DNA of 64,000 bases from Bradyrhizobium sp. ISRA430 (lineage in GTDB: Bacteria > Pseudomonadota > Alphaproteobacteria > Rhizobiales > Xanthobacteraceae). The notes below the pieces were generated by a model, which saw nothing but the letters and a program-made list of their open reading frames with translations, was not told the DNA's origin and searched no databases. The DNA lies in assembly GCF_029909975.1 (NCBI RefSeq), contig NZ_CP094516.1, positions 6,488,501-6,552,500 on the forward strand. Direction: 5' to 3'. Position 1 is the stretch's first letter. Each line of letters opens with the position of its first letter. Positions 43,691 to 51,538 of this stretch are shown piece after piece. The translations under genes were made by a program, and so were the position numbers.

Positions 43691-44536
43691 TCATCCCAAT
43701 GTCACGTTTCCTGACGCAAGCAGGCGCGCGAACGCCTCGCTGGCGAGATAAGCGTGCTCGCGCTCGCGCACGTCGGTCATCGGATCGAGGCCGGTGAGGA
43801 CATCGTCGACGAAGCCGGGGTGGCACATGATGAGGCCGCCATCCGGCAGGTCCTTGATGAATTGCTGCATCAGCGCGCCGTAATCGGTCGCCCGCGTGAA
43901 GTCATAGGCGCCGGCGAAACCGGGATTGAAGCTGAGGTCGGCACGGCGCGCGCGCTGGCGGAATTGCGCGCTGAGGATATCGAGCACCAGCGCCTTCGGC
44001 GAGGTGAGCCGCTGCGCCAGCGGCAGATCGCGGCCGCCCTGGCGCACCCAGGCCTTTGGCGCGACCTCGCTGACCGCATCGACGAAGCCGTCGCGCACCT
44101 GGGGATAGAGTTGGACATGCTGGTGCCCGTCGACGAAATCCGGCGCACGCGCGAAGGCCTCGGCAAAGGCCGCGAGCTGCGCCTTCACCTCATTGCGAAA
44201 GAATTCGCGGTCGAGCCGCCGCGCCAAACCCGCGCGCAGCAGTTTCGGGAACGGCAAGAACATGTCGCCGTCGAGCGGGCGGAAATGCATGGTGAGCGGC
44301 CGGAATGGCGCCGACAGCGTCACATGCAGTCCGATCGCGCAGCGCGGGCTTTGCTTTGCCGCAGCGTTCAACGCGTCGATCTCGCCGCGATCGATCGCGG
44401 GGCCGACCATCATCACCGAGGTAGCGTTGAGGCGGCCGCGTTCGATCAAATCGCGGATGGCGCGGTTGACGCCCGGGCTGATGCCGTAATCATCGGCGCA
44501 GAGCCAGATCCGCCGCGGCGTCGCGGCCTCGCTCAT
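43691..44536 (-). CDS. hpnK: ChbG/HpnK family deacetylase
   Basis: A protein of 281 residues of the YdjC/ChbG/HpnK family. Metal and catalytic motifs: ADDYGISPGVNRAI near residue 14, IGLHVTLS near 68, DFVDGHQHVQLYP near 130 and LIMCHPGF near 240. HpnK occurs with hopanoid or lipid-glycan genes and deacetylates N-acetylated sugars. Its start overlaps the upstream glycosyltransferase stop by four bases, so the two are coupled. The symbol is the likely one in this group; hopanoid genes themselves are not in the window. Confidence 0.85.
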   Translation of the reverse strand: MSEAATPRRIWLCADDYGISPGVNRAIRDLIERGRLNATSVMMVGPAIDRGEIDALNAAAKQSPRCAIGLHVTLSAPFRPLTMHFRPLDGDMFLPFPKLLRAGLARRLDREFFRNEVKAQLAAFAEAFARAPDFVDGHQHVQLYPQVRDGFVDAVSEVAPKAWVRQGGRDLPLAQRLTSPKALVLDILSAQFRQRARRADLSFNPGFAGAYDFTRATDYGALMQQFIKDLPDGGLIMCHPGFVDDVLTGLDPMTDVREREHAYLASEAFARLLASGNVTLG

Positions 44537-45579
44537 TCGGCCGCCGTCCTCTTCGAGGCGTCGTCGGCCGTGTCGGTCTCGAAACGCTTCTCGCTATGCT
44601 CGGCGACGAAGTAGATCGGACGCGCCTTCAGCTCGGAGAGGATCTTGCCGATATATTCGCCGACAATGCCGATCATGATGAGCTGCACGCCGCCGATCGT
44701 CATCAGGCCGACCACCAGCGAGGGATAGCCGGGAACCTGCTTGCCGGTGGTCCAGACCTCCCAGAGGATCGAGAGGCCGAACAGGAAAGCGCCGGCGGCA
44801 AGCAGCACACCGAGCAGGCTCGCGAAGCGCAAGGGCGCAACGGAGAACGAGGTCAGGCCCTCGATTGAAAGACCGAGCAGGCGTGCGGCATTGAACGTGG
44901 TCACGCCATGGGCGCGCGGCGCCGGCTCGTAGTCGACGCGGATCTGGCGGAAGCCGATCCAGCTCGCCAGCCCCTTGAAGAAGCGGTTGCGCTCCGGCAA
45001 CTGGCGAAGCGCGGCGACCGCGCGCGGCGACAGCAGGCGGAAGTCGCCGGCGTCCTCGGGAATCTTCTGGCGCGCACCCCAGTTGATCAGCGCGTAGAAG
45101 CCGTGCACGGCAAGGCGCCGCATGAAGCTCTCGTTATCGCGATGCGCCTTGGCGGTATAGACGACATCATAGCCGTCCTCGATCCAGTGCCGCACGAGCT
45201 GCTCGACCAGCGCCGGCGGATGCTGGCCGTCGCCGTCCATGAACATCACGGCGCCGAGCCGTGCATGATCGAGGCCGGCCATCAGCGCCGCCTCCTTGCC
45301 GAAATTGCGCGACAGCGAAACCACCTGCACGTCGATCGCGTCGGCCGGCAGCGAGCGGGCGATCGACAGCGTCGCGTCCGCGCTGCCGTCATCGACATAG
45401 ACGACCTCGCAAGCGAGGCGGTAGCGCTGCCGCAGCGACGCGGCGAGCTCGCAGATCCGCTGGTGCAGCGAGGCCAGTCCCGCCGCCTCATTGTAGACGG
45501 GGACGACAATCGACAGCCCTTTGGCCGCGGCGCTGGCCACGGTGGTCGTCAGGGCGGAAACGTCAGAGCCGAATGTCAT
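44533..45579 (-). CDS. Polyprenyl-phosphate glycosyltransferase (GT2, DPM1/GtrB-like)
   Basis: A protein of 348 residues. The GT2 domain has GLSIVVPVYNEAAGLASLHQ, VYVDDGSADATLSIA, and MFMDGDGQHPPALVEQLV. Two C-terminal membrane helices (FASLLGVLLAAGAFLFGLSI and VVGLMTIGGVQLIMIGIVGE) fit the GtrB/ArnC group, which attaches a sugar to undecaprenyl phosphate. It is coupled to hpnK, suggesting that the deacetylase acts on the product lipid-linked sugar. Confidence 0.9.
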   Translation of the reverse strand: MTFGSDVSALTTTVASAAAKGLSIVVPVYNEAAGLASLHQRICELAASLRQRYRLACEVVYVDDGSADATLSIARSLPADAIDVQVVSLSRNFGKEAALMAGLDHARLGAVMFMDGDGQHPPALVEQLVRHWIEDGYDVVYTAKAHRDNESFMRRLAVHGFYALINWGARQKIPEDAGDFRLLSPRAVAALRQLPERNRFFKGLASWIGFRQIRVDYEPAPRAHGVTTFNAARLLGLSIEGLTSFSVAPLRFASLLGVLLAAGAFLFGLSILWEVWTTGKQVPGYPSLVVGLMTIGGVQLIMIGIVGEYIGKILSELKARPIYFVAEHSEKRFETDTADDASKRTAAE

Positions 45580-45665
45580 CGATCAAGGTTCCAGAGACCT
45601 TCAATAGTTCCAAACGGCATATGGTAGCCGTCGCTTGCTGTCGCTACGCTGAACGGACCTGAGGT

Positions 45666-46643
45666 TCACCGCCGCAGGAACGCCTCGAGCTTGGCGAACA
45701 GCGGGTTCTCCCGGTCGAACACATAGTCGAGCGAGCCGACCGACACCGTCTCGGCGCCATGCTCGCGCAGGAAGCTCGCGAGCGCATAGAGCTGTCCCGG
45801 TGGGCAGTGCAGCGTAAGCATGCCCGACGAGGTTGGCCCGCCGAAAGGAGTCTCGACGCCGAAACGCTGGTGGGCTTCGCTGAGCAGGGCGGCGTCGCAT
45901 TGCCGGAAACGGGTCCGCACCTCGCGGTACTTGTTGGCCCGCGCCCGCGCCGCGATGTGATCCAGGATGACGCGCGCGGTCTCCCGCGCCTGCGGCGACC
46001 AGTCAGCCTCTCTGGAGGCGACCAGATTGGCCTGGCTGCGCAGGATCACGCCGTCGTCCAGCACCCTCAGTCCGTTGGCAGCGAGCGTCGCGCCGGTCGT
46101 GGTGATGTCGACGATCAGCTCGGCGGCGCCGGCCGCCGGCGCGCCTTCCGTCGCACCAGCGCTTTCGACGATGCGGTAGTCGACGATGCCGTGGCTCGAG
46201 AAGAACGCGCGGGTGAGGTTGATGAACTTGGTCGCGACCCGCATCCGCATGTGATGCTGCTCGCGGAAGCCGGTGGTGACGTCGTCGAGGTCGGCCATGG
46301 TGCGGACGTCGATCCAGGCCTGCGGCACGGCGACGACCACGTCGGCGTAGCCGAAACCGAGCCCCTCGATCAGGGATACGCGCTTGTCGGCGTCCGCAAT
46401 GTTCTCGCGCACCAGATCTTCCCCGGTGACGCCGAGATGCGCGAAGCCGCGGGCGAGCTGCGAGGCGATCTCGCTCGCCGACAGATAGGCGACCTCGACA
46501 TTGTTGAGGCCTGCAATCGTGCCGCGATAGTCGCGGGCGCCGCCGGCCTTCGACAGCTTGAGGCCGGCACGGGCGAAAAAGGCTTCGGTGTTTTCCTGAA
46601 GACGGCCCTTGGAGGGAACGGCCAGGACGAATGGCGCGCTCAT
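45666..46643 (-). CDS. hisG: ATP phosphoribosyltransferase HisG
   Basis: A protein of 325 residues. Catalytic-domain motifs: [33 protein letters not shown], and the PRPP-loop region [20 protein letters not shown]. It starts three bases after the hisZ stop, so the two are translated together. HisG makes the first committed step of histidine synthesis (ATP + PRPP to PR-ATP). It is longer than the short HisG usually paired with HisZ; the last ~100 residues look like an extra regulatory-type domain ([20 protein letters not shown]). Confidence 0.95.
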   Translation of the reverse strand: MSAPFVLAVPSKGRLQENTEAFFARAGLKLSKAGGARDYRGTIAGLNNVEVAYLSASEIASQLARGFAHLGVTGEDLVRENIADADKRVSLIEGLGFGYADVVVAVPQAWIDVRTMADLDDVTTGFREQHHMRMRVATKFINLTRAFFSSHGIVDYRIVESAGATEGAPAAGAAELIVDITTTGATLAANGLRVLDDGVILRSQANLVASREADWSPQARETARVILDHIAARARANKYREVRTRFRQCDAALLSEAHQRFGVETPFGGPTSSGMLTLHCPPGQLYALASFLREHGAETVSVGSLDYVFDRENPLFAKLEAFLRR

Positions 46644-46646
46644 GAC

Positions 46647-47795
46647 TTAAGCTCCCAGCTTGCGGCCGATCCGGGTCAGCGCATCGACCCAGACCGAGAA
46701 GCCGACGGCGGGGATCGGTTCGCTCGATCCGAGCTGGGTCATCAGCCCGTCATAGCGGCCGCCGGCGACCAGCGGTTCGGCGCCGTTGCCCCTGTGATGC
46801 AGTTCGAATTCGAAGCCGGTGTAGTAATCGAGCCCGCGCCCGAACGCGGTCGAGAAGCGCGTCTGCTTCACGTCGATGCCGCGTGCCGCCATGAAGCCGA
46901 CCCGGCTTTCGAACTGGTCGATCGCAGCGGTGATGTCGAGCTTTGCGTCGATCGTGAGCGCGCGCAGCTCGGCAATGGCCTCATCGGGATTGCCCGAGAT
47001 CGCCAGGAAGCGCTTCAGCACCGCAAGCGCCTCGCGCGGCAGCGCGCCGCCCTTCAGCGTCGATTGTTCGAGGAAGCGGTCGGCGATCTCCGCCGTGGTG
47101 CGGCCGCCGACATTGGTGGTGCCGGCGATCGACATCAGGTCGGTGACAAAGGCGAGCGCCGCCTTGCGGTCGGAGCCGGCGAGCGCGGCGAGCACGCCCT
47201 CATATTCGCTGCGGGTCGCGGTCGTGGCGAGCGCCAGCCGCTCCAGGTCCTGCTCCAGGCTGATCTTGCGGTTGAAGTCCTTGATCAGGCGGCGGCGCCA
47301 GACCGGATAGAGCTCGAGCGCGTCGAGCAGCGCGTTGAACAGCGCCACATCGCCGGTGCGGATTTCGACCTCCCGCACGCCGAAGGCGGCGGTCGCCTCC
47401 AGCGCCAGTGCCAGCATCTCGGCGTCGGCTGCGGCGCGGTCCTGGCGGCCAAAGGACTCGATGCCGGCTTGCAGGAATTCGCTGGCCTGTCCACCGCGGT
47501 AGCGGAACACCGCCCCGAGGTAGCTGAAGCCGGCCGGCTGGCCGGCGCGTCCGGAGGCCAGGTAGTCGCGCGCCACCGGAATGGTCAGGTCCGGGCGCAG
47601 GCAGAGCTCTTCGCCGGTCGGATCCGTCGTGAGATAGAGGCTCTTGCGGATGTCCTCACCGGAGAGATCCAGGAACGGCTCGGCCGGTTGCAGGATAGGC
47701 GGCTCGGCCCTGAGATAGCCGGCCTGCGCGAACGACAGGAGCAGCGTATCCGCCCAGGCGGAGCCGGCAGCGTTCGGGGTGGCAGTCGCGGTCAT
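46647..47795 (-). CDS. hisZ: ATP phosphoribosyltransferase regulatory subunit HisZ
   Basis: A protein of 382 residues from the ATG at 47795. It is a HisS-like catalytic-core paralogue: PAEPFLDLSGEDIRKSLYLT, LCLRPDLTIPVARDYL, GLDYYTGFEFELHHRG and VAGGRYDGLM. It has no tRNA-binding domain. HisZ associates with HisG and confers histidine feedback control. Start choice is uncertain; an ATG four codons earlier is possible. Confidence 0.94.
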   Translation of the reverse strand: MTATATPNAAGSAWADTLLLSFAQAGYLRAEPPILQPAEPFLDLSGEDIRKSLYLTTDPTGEELCLRPDLTIPVARDYLASGRAGQPAGFSYLGAVFRYRGGQASEFLQAGIESFGRQDRAAADAEMLALALEATAAFGVREVEIRTGDVALFNALLDALELYPVWRRRLIKDFNRKISLEQDLERLALATTATRSEYEGVLAALAGSDRKAALAFVTDLMSIAGTTNVGGRTTAEIADRFLEQSTLKGGALPREALAVLKRFLAISGNPDEAIAELRALTIDAKLDITAAIDQFESRVGFMAARGIDVKQTRFSTAFGRGLDYYTGFEFELHHRGNGAEPLVAGGRYDGLMTQLGSSEPIPAVGFSVWVDALTRIGRKLGA

Positions 47796-47924
47796 CTCAG
47801 GTCCCATGTCCCGGCGGAACCGGGCGAAAAAGGGGAAGGGGTGTTGGCGCAGCCCCTTAGCATGGCCGGAAGGCGGTTTCGACCTCCAAAGGATCAATCG
47901 CTTAACGGTCGGCCAATGTGGCGA

Positions 47925-48680
47925 CTAGCCGGCCCGGCCGCCCCAATCGCCCAGCACCGCCTGGACCAGCGCCATGGCCGCGACCGCGGCCGTGTCGGCG
48001 CGCAGGATCCGGGGGCCAAGCGCCAGCCGCAGAATTTTGGATTGCCGCAGCAGCAGGGCCCGCTCCTCCTCGGCAAAACCGCCCTCGGGGCCGATCAGCA
48101 CGTCGATGCCGTGCCCCGCCTCGTGCGCGCTCTGCAGGCTGCGAATCGGGTTCTCGACCTCGGTCGCCTCGTCACAGAACACCAGCAGGCGGTCGGTTGG
48201 GCGCTGGCTGAGGAAGCGCTCCAGCGGCACAGGTTCGGCCACCGCGGCGAGGCTCAGGATGCCGCATTGCTCGGCCGCCTCGATCACATTTGCGCGCATG
48301 CGTTCGCTGTTGACGCGGGACGTCTGGGTGAACCGGGTCAGGACCGGCTGCAGGGTGGCGGCGCCCATCTCCACGGCCTTCTGGACCATGTAATCGAGCC
48401 GGGCGTGCTTCAGCGGCGCGAAGACATAGGCGAGGTCGGGCAGGGTGTCCTGGGGGCGGGTCGGCTGTAGGATCACCAGACTGTCCGGGCGCTTCCGGCC
48501 CTCGATCGCGGCCTGCCACTCGCCGTCGCGCCCGTTGAACGCGAGGATCGAGGCACCGGCGCCGAGTCTCAATACATTGCCGAGATAGTTGCTCTGGTCG
48601 CGGTCGAGCGCGACCCTGCCGTCCTGGGCAAGCGGGGCGTCGACGAACAGGCGAGGGGCGCGAAAATCGTGAGAAGGCAT
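47925..48680 (-). CDS. rsmE: 16S rRNA (uracil1498-N3)-methyltransferase RsmE
   Basis: A protein of 251 residues of the SPOUT class. Motifs: RLFVDAPLAQDGRVALDRDQ, KHARLDYMVQKAVEMGAATL, the SAM-binding knot DVLIGPEGGFAEEE and LGPRILRADTA. It methylates U1498 in the decoding region of 16S rRNA. It is transcribed in the same direction as hisZ and lies 129 bases upstream of it, so they may share a transcript. Confidence 0.95.
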   Translation of the reverse strand: MPSHDFRAPRLFVDAPLAQDGRVALDRDQSNYLGNVLRLGAGASILAFNGRDGEWQAAIEGRKRPDSLVILQPTRPQDTLPDLAYVFAPLKHARLDYMVQKAVEMGAATLQPVLTRFTQTSRVNSERMRANVIEAAEQCGILSLAAVAEPVPLERFLSQRPTDRLLVFCDEATEVENPIRSLQSAHEAGHGIDVLIGPEGGFAEEERALLLRQSKILRLALGPRILRADTAAVAAMALVQAVLGDWGGRAG

Positions 48681-48890
48681 TGCTTTGGGGTCCGTTTTGA
48701 CGCCGTTCTTAACCGAAAGCAGCAGTTTCGGGGGTAATTATTGCCCCATCGGTGCGTCCCAGCGCCGCGCTCTTGCCCAATTCGACGGGTTGTTAAGCGG
48801 TGGCGGGAATCGTAAAAGCGCGAACACGCTGGTTGCGCTTCAATTGGGAAGGCGCCGAACCCCGTAGCTCCCGCCGGAGAGAGTGCCTTG

Positions 48891-49550
48891 ATGATCCGTC
48901 GTTTGATGGTTCCGATCACTGTCGCCATGGTGACCATGGGCGCCGCAGGAGCTCATGCGCAAGGCGCGTTCCCGGCGCCGCTGCCCAACCAAGCCGCCAG
49001 CGATCCCGCCTTTCCGCCGGTCAACGGCTCGGCTCCGGTCGCCTCGGTGGGCGCGCCGCCGCAATCATCTTTCCCCGTGAACGGTGCGGCGCCCCTCGGC
49101 GGTGCAGGCGCGTTCAGCGCGGCGCCGCCGACGCAAAGCGGTCCCGGTGAGGAATGCATGAAGGCGTTCATTCCCCTGCGTGAGGAGGCGGAGAAGCGCG
49201 GCAAGCTGATCAAGGCCGCGAGCGATCGTCACGCCCCGCCGGACGAGGCCTGCAAGCTGATCGGGGCCTTCAGCCAGGCCGAATCCAAGATGATCAAGTA
49301 CATCGACAGCCACGCGGCCAAATGCGGAATCCCGCCGCAGATCGGCGATCAGATGAAGGCCGGGCACAAGAATACCGAAGCCATGCAGAAGAAGGTCTGC
49401 AACGTGGCGCAGCAAATGCAGCAGCGCGGGCCAGCCGGCCCATCGCTGAGCGAGGTGCTCGGTTCGTCGGCTTCGGTACCGGAGGCCAATGCCGGCAAGA
49501 AGGGAGGCAGCACCTTCGATACGCTCAACGGCAACGTCCTGACCCGATGA
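48891..49550 (+). CDS. Secreted hypothetical protein with Cys-containing helical domain
   Basis: A protein of 219 residues from ATG 48891, with GGAGAG eight bases upstream and a signal peptide (VPITVAMVTMGAAGAHAQG). A Pro/Ala/Ser-rich linker (to about 90) is followed by a helical domain with four conserved-looking Cys: GEECMKAFIPLREEAEKRG, DEACKLIGAFSQAESKMIKY, HAAKCGIPPQI and KKVCNVAQQM. I know similar proteins in alphaproteobacteria without a function. A pair of repeated hairpins follows its stop. Confidence 0.8.
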   Translation: MIRRLMVPITVAMVTMGAAGAHAQGAFPAPLPNQAASDPAFPPVNGSAPVASVGAPPQSSFPVNGAAPLGGAGAFSAAPPTQSGPGEECMKAFIPLREEAEKRGKLIKAASDRHAPPDEACKLIGAFSQAESKMIKYIDSHAAKCGIPPQIGDQMKAGHKNTEAMQKKVCNVAQQMQQRGPAGPSLSEVLGSSASVPEANAGKKGGSTFDTLNGNVLTR

Positions 49551-49553
49551 GGC

Positions 49554-49632
49554 CACGTGCCGCCGATTTGAAGTTCCTACAGTGCTTGTCGCGAACTCCT
49601 CACAGGAACTTCAAATCGATAAGCGGCACGTG
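49554..49632. repeat. Bulged hairpin repeat, unit A of a doublet
   Basis: Arms of 25 bp: CACGTGCCGC (49554-49563) with GCGGCACGTG (49623-49632), and CGATTTGAAGTTCCT (49564-49578) with its exact complement at 49604-49618. A four-base bulge, ATAA (49619-49622), lies on the right side only; the loop is 25 bases. In reverse complement it has the same layout as unit B at 49651-49723, including the TTAT bulge and GAAGTTC/GAACTTC core. Confidence 0.88.
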
Positions 49633-49650
49633 AGCTATGATTTCCAGATA

Positions 49651-49723
49651 GTGCCCTGTTATAGTTTTCGAAGTTCGTACCGGAATGTATTGCGATGGAA
49701 TACGAACTTCGAAAACTGGGCAC
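49651..49723. repeat. Bulged hairpin repeat, unit B, overlapping the ubiA start
   Basis: Left arm GTGCCC, six-base bulge TGTTAT, then AGTTTTCGAAGTTCGTA (49663-49679); right arm is the exact complement (49701-49717) and GGGCAC (49718-49723). The 21-base loop (49680-49700) contains the ubiA ATG at 49695. It is inverted relative to unit A, 18 bases away. Confidence 0.88.
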
Positions 49724-50651
49724 TAGCGCATCCGCCCGCGTTGCCGATTCTACCGGCAACTGGGTCGATACGCTCGCGCCGCAATGGGCGCGGCCCTATT
49801 TGCGGCTGTCGCGCTTCGATCGTCCGATCGGTTCCTGGCTTCTGTTGATGCCGTGCTGGTGGTCGGCGGCGCTCGCCGCCGGCATGGCACACGATGTCAG
49901 CCGCCTGCCGCTCACCATCGTCCTGTTCTTCATCGGCGCCTTCGTGATGCGCGGTGCCGGCTGCACCTGGAACGACATCACCGACCGTGACCTCGATGCC
50001 AGGGTCGAGCGCACGCGCTCGCGGCCGCTGCCCTCGGGTCAGGTGAGCGTGACGCAGGCATTTGCCTTTCTGGTCGCGCAGGCCCTGATCGGCCTCATCG
50101 TGCTGCTGCAGTTCAACCGCTTTGCGATCATGACCGGGATCGCCTCGCTCGTGATCGTTGCGATCTATCCCTTCATGAAGCGCATCACCTGGTGGCCGCA
50201 GATCGTGCTCGGCCTCGCCTTTTCCTGGGGCGCGCTGATGGGATTTGCCGTCACCTTCGCCCGCATCGATGTAACCGCGCTCGTGCTCTATGCCGGCGCG
50301 ATCGCCTGGGTGATCGGTTACGACACCATTTATGCGCATCAGGACACCGAGGACGACGCGCTGATCGGCATCAAGTCCACCGCGCGCCTGTTCGGTGCGC
50401 ACACGCATCAGGCGCTGATCATGTTCTATGGGCTCGCGGTGATGCTGATCGGCGTCGCGCTCGCATCGGGCGATGCGCGCTGGCCGGCCTGGCTCGGGCT
50501 GTTGGCCTTCGCCCTGCATATGGTCTGGCAGATCGCGCGGCTCAGGATCAACGATCCCGCGCTGTGCCTGCGCCTGTTCAAATCGAACCGCGATGCAGGT
50601 CTTCTGTTGTTCGCGGGATTGCTGGCCGACGCGGTGATGCGGGCGGCGTAG
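49695..50651 (+). CDS. ubiA: 4-hydroxybenzoate polyprenyltransferase UbiA
   Basis: A protein of 318 residues with about eight membrane helices. The two Asp-rich prenyl-diphosphate sites are NDITDRDLDARVERTRSRPL near residue 93 and YDTIYAHQDTEDDALIGIKS near 212. It attaches the polyprenyl tail to 4-hydroxybenzoate in ubiquinone synthesis. No other in-frame start exists before the conserved region, so the ATG at 49695 must be used; it lies in the loop of repeat unit B, and the first ten codons form part of the stem. Confidence 0.93.
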   Translation: MEYELRKLGTSASARVADSTGNWVDTLAPQWARPYLRLSRFDRPIGSWLLLMPCWWSAALAAGMAHDVSRLPLTIVLFFIGAFVMRGAGCTWNDITDRDLDARVERTRSRPLPSGQVSVTQAFAFLVAQALIGLIVLLQFNRFAIMTGIASLVIVAIYPFMKRITWWPQIVLGLAFSWGALMGFAVTFARIDVTALVLYAGAIAWVIGYDTIYAHQDTEDDALIGIKSTARLFGAHTHQALIMFYGLAVMLIGVALASGDARWPAWLGLLAFALHMVWQIARLRINDPALCLRLFKSNRDAGLLLFAGLLADAVMRAA

Positions 50652-50656
50652 CGCTT

Positions 50657-50747
50657 GTAGGGGGATCGCCGAAGGCGTAACCCACTTCTTTGTTTTTCCG
50701 CGCGGATAGAAGCTGGTGGGTTACGCTTCGCTAACCCATCCTACGGA
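50657..50747. repeat. Intergenic palindromic repeat (GCGTAACCCAC type)
   Basis: Left half GTAGGGGGATCGCCGAAGGC then GTAACCCAC; right half GTGGGTTACGCTTCGCTAAC then CCATCCTACGG. The halves are near-complements. This is a repeat type I know from Bradyrhizobium. It separates the convergent ubiA and hypothetical gene. Confidence 0.87.
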
Positions 50748-50754
50748 ACCTCTC

Positions 50755-51273
50755 TCAATTCCGCGCGATGATCTCGCGCTCGCCGCGATGAACCGAAAGC
50801 TCGCGTGCGATGCCGGCGCGGCGGCGCATCAGGAATTTGGGACGGCGGGCGCGGATCGCATTGCGGCGGCGGCGCCGCGGCGCGGACTTGCGCGTGCCTT
50901 CGTCGAGCTGCGGCAGCGCGAAGATCTCGCTCCACCTCGCCCAGGCCTCCGTGATCTCGTCACCATCGGTGCTGACGAGCAGCGGAACGGACAGCGAGGG
51001 ATCGCGGTGGACCAGGACGAGGGTCTTCGCCTCGTCGTCGCCGCGCAGCGCAATGCCGGCAAAATCACTGACGCGGACGTTGACCGCCATCTGCATGCCG
51101 CGGATCGCACGGCGCAGCACGACACGTTCGCGATGAAGCTCGATCTGCCGGGTGTGACCGTCGGCGCGCGGATCGTGCGCGTCGAAGCGGACGGGAAGAG
51201 AAAGAGGGTCGAGCCGCAATGCGCGGCTCGACCCGGCGGGAGCGACCCCGCATGTTACTGTTTGACGCCTCAC
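50755..51273 (-). CDS. Conserved hypothetical protein, DUF6101-like
   Basis: A protein of 172 residues starting at GTG. Visible features: SSRALRLDPLSLPVRFDAHD at the N-terminus, IELHRERVVLRRAIRGMQMA, and a strongly basic C-terminal part (KSAPRRRRRNAIRARRPKFL) ending HRGEREIIARN. It matches what I recall of the DUF6101 family in Bradyrhizobium and Rhodopseudomonas. A nucleic-acid or envelope role could be guessed from its charge but is not supported. It is convergent with ubiA. Confidence 0.78.
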   Translation of the reverse strand: MRRQTVTCGVAPAGSSRALRLDPLSLPVRFDAHDPRADGHTRQIELHRERVVLRRAIRGMQMAVNVRVSDFAGIALRGDDEAKTLVLVHRDPSLSVPLLVSTDGDEITEAWARWSEIFALPQLDEGTRKSAPRRRRRNAIRARRPKFLMRRRAGIARELSVHRGEREIIARN

Positions 51274-51538
51274 GGCTTTAGTCTCCCCGCCGGGATTATG
51301 TTCCCGGTCGATGCGAAGACCTTAGCGCGGGAAGCTTCCGAAACCGCTTAAAAAGGCTGGTTAATCCCCCGTCACTGCCGCGCATGATTGACAAGACCTT
51401 GGCGCGCATGATTGACGAGACGTTGCCCGGATGCCGCGAATCTGAGCTTTTGGCAGACTGAAAGTGCTTGAAGTCCGTTCCAATCGGGCACATCTGGTGG
51501 GTTCGGCCCCTCGGCCCGCCCCCAACAGGATTTCCTTC

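Noticed and set aside
45759..48470. A 903-codon plus-strand frame across hisG, hisZ and rsmE
   Set aside because: It runs antisense through three well-identified genes and its product resembles no family.
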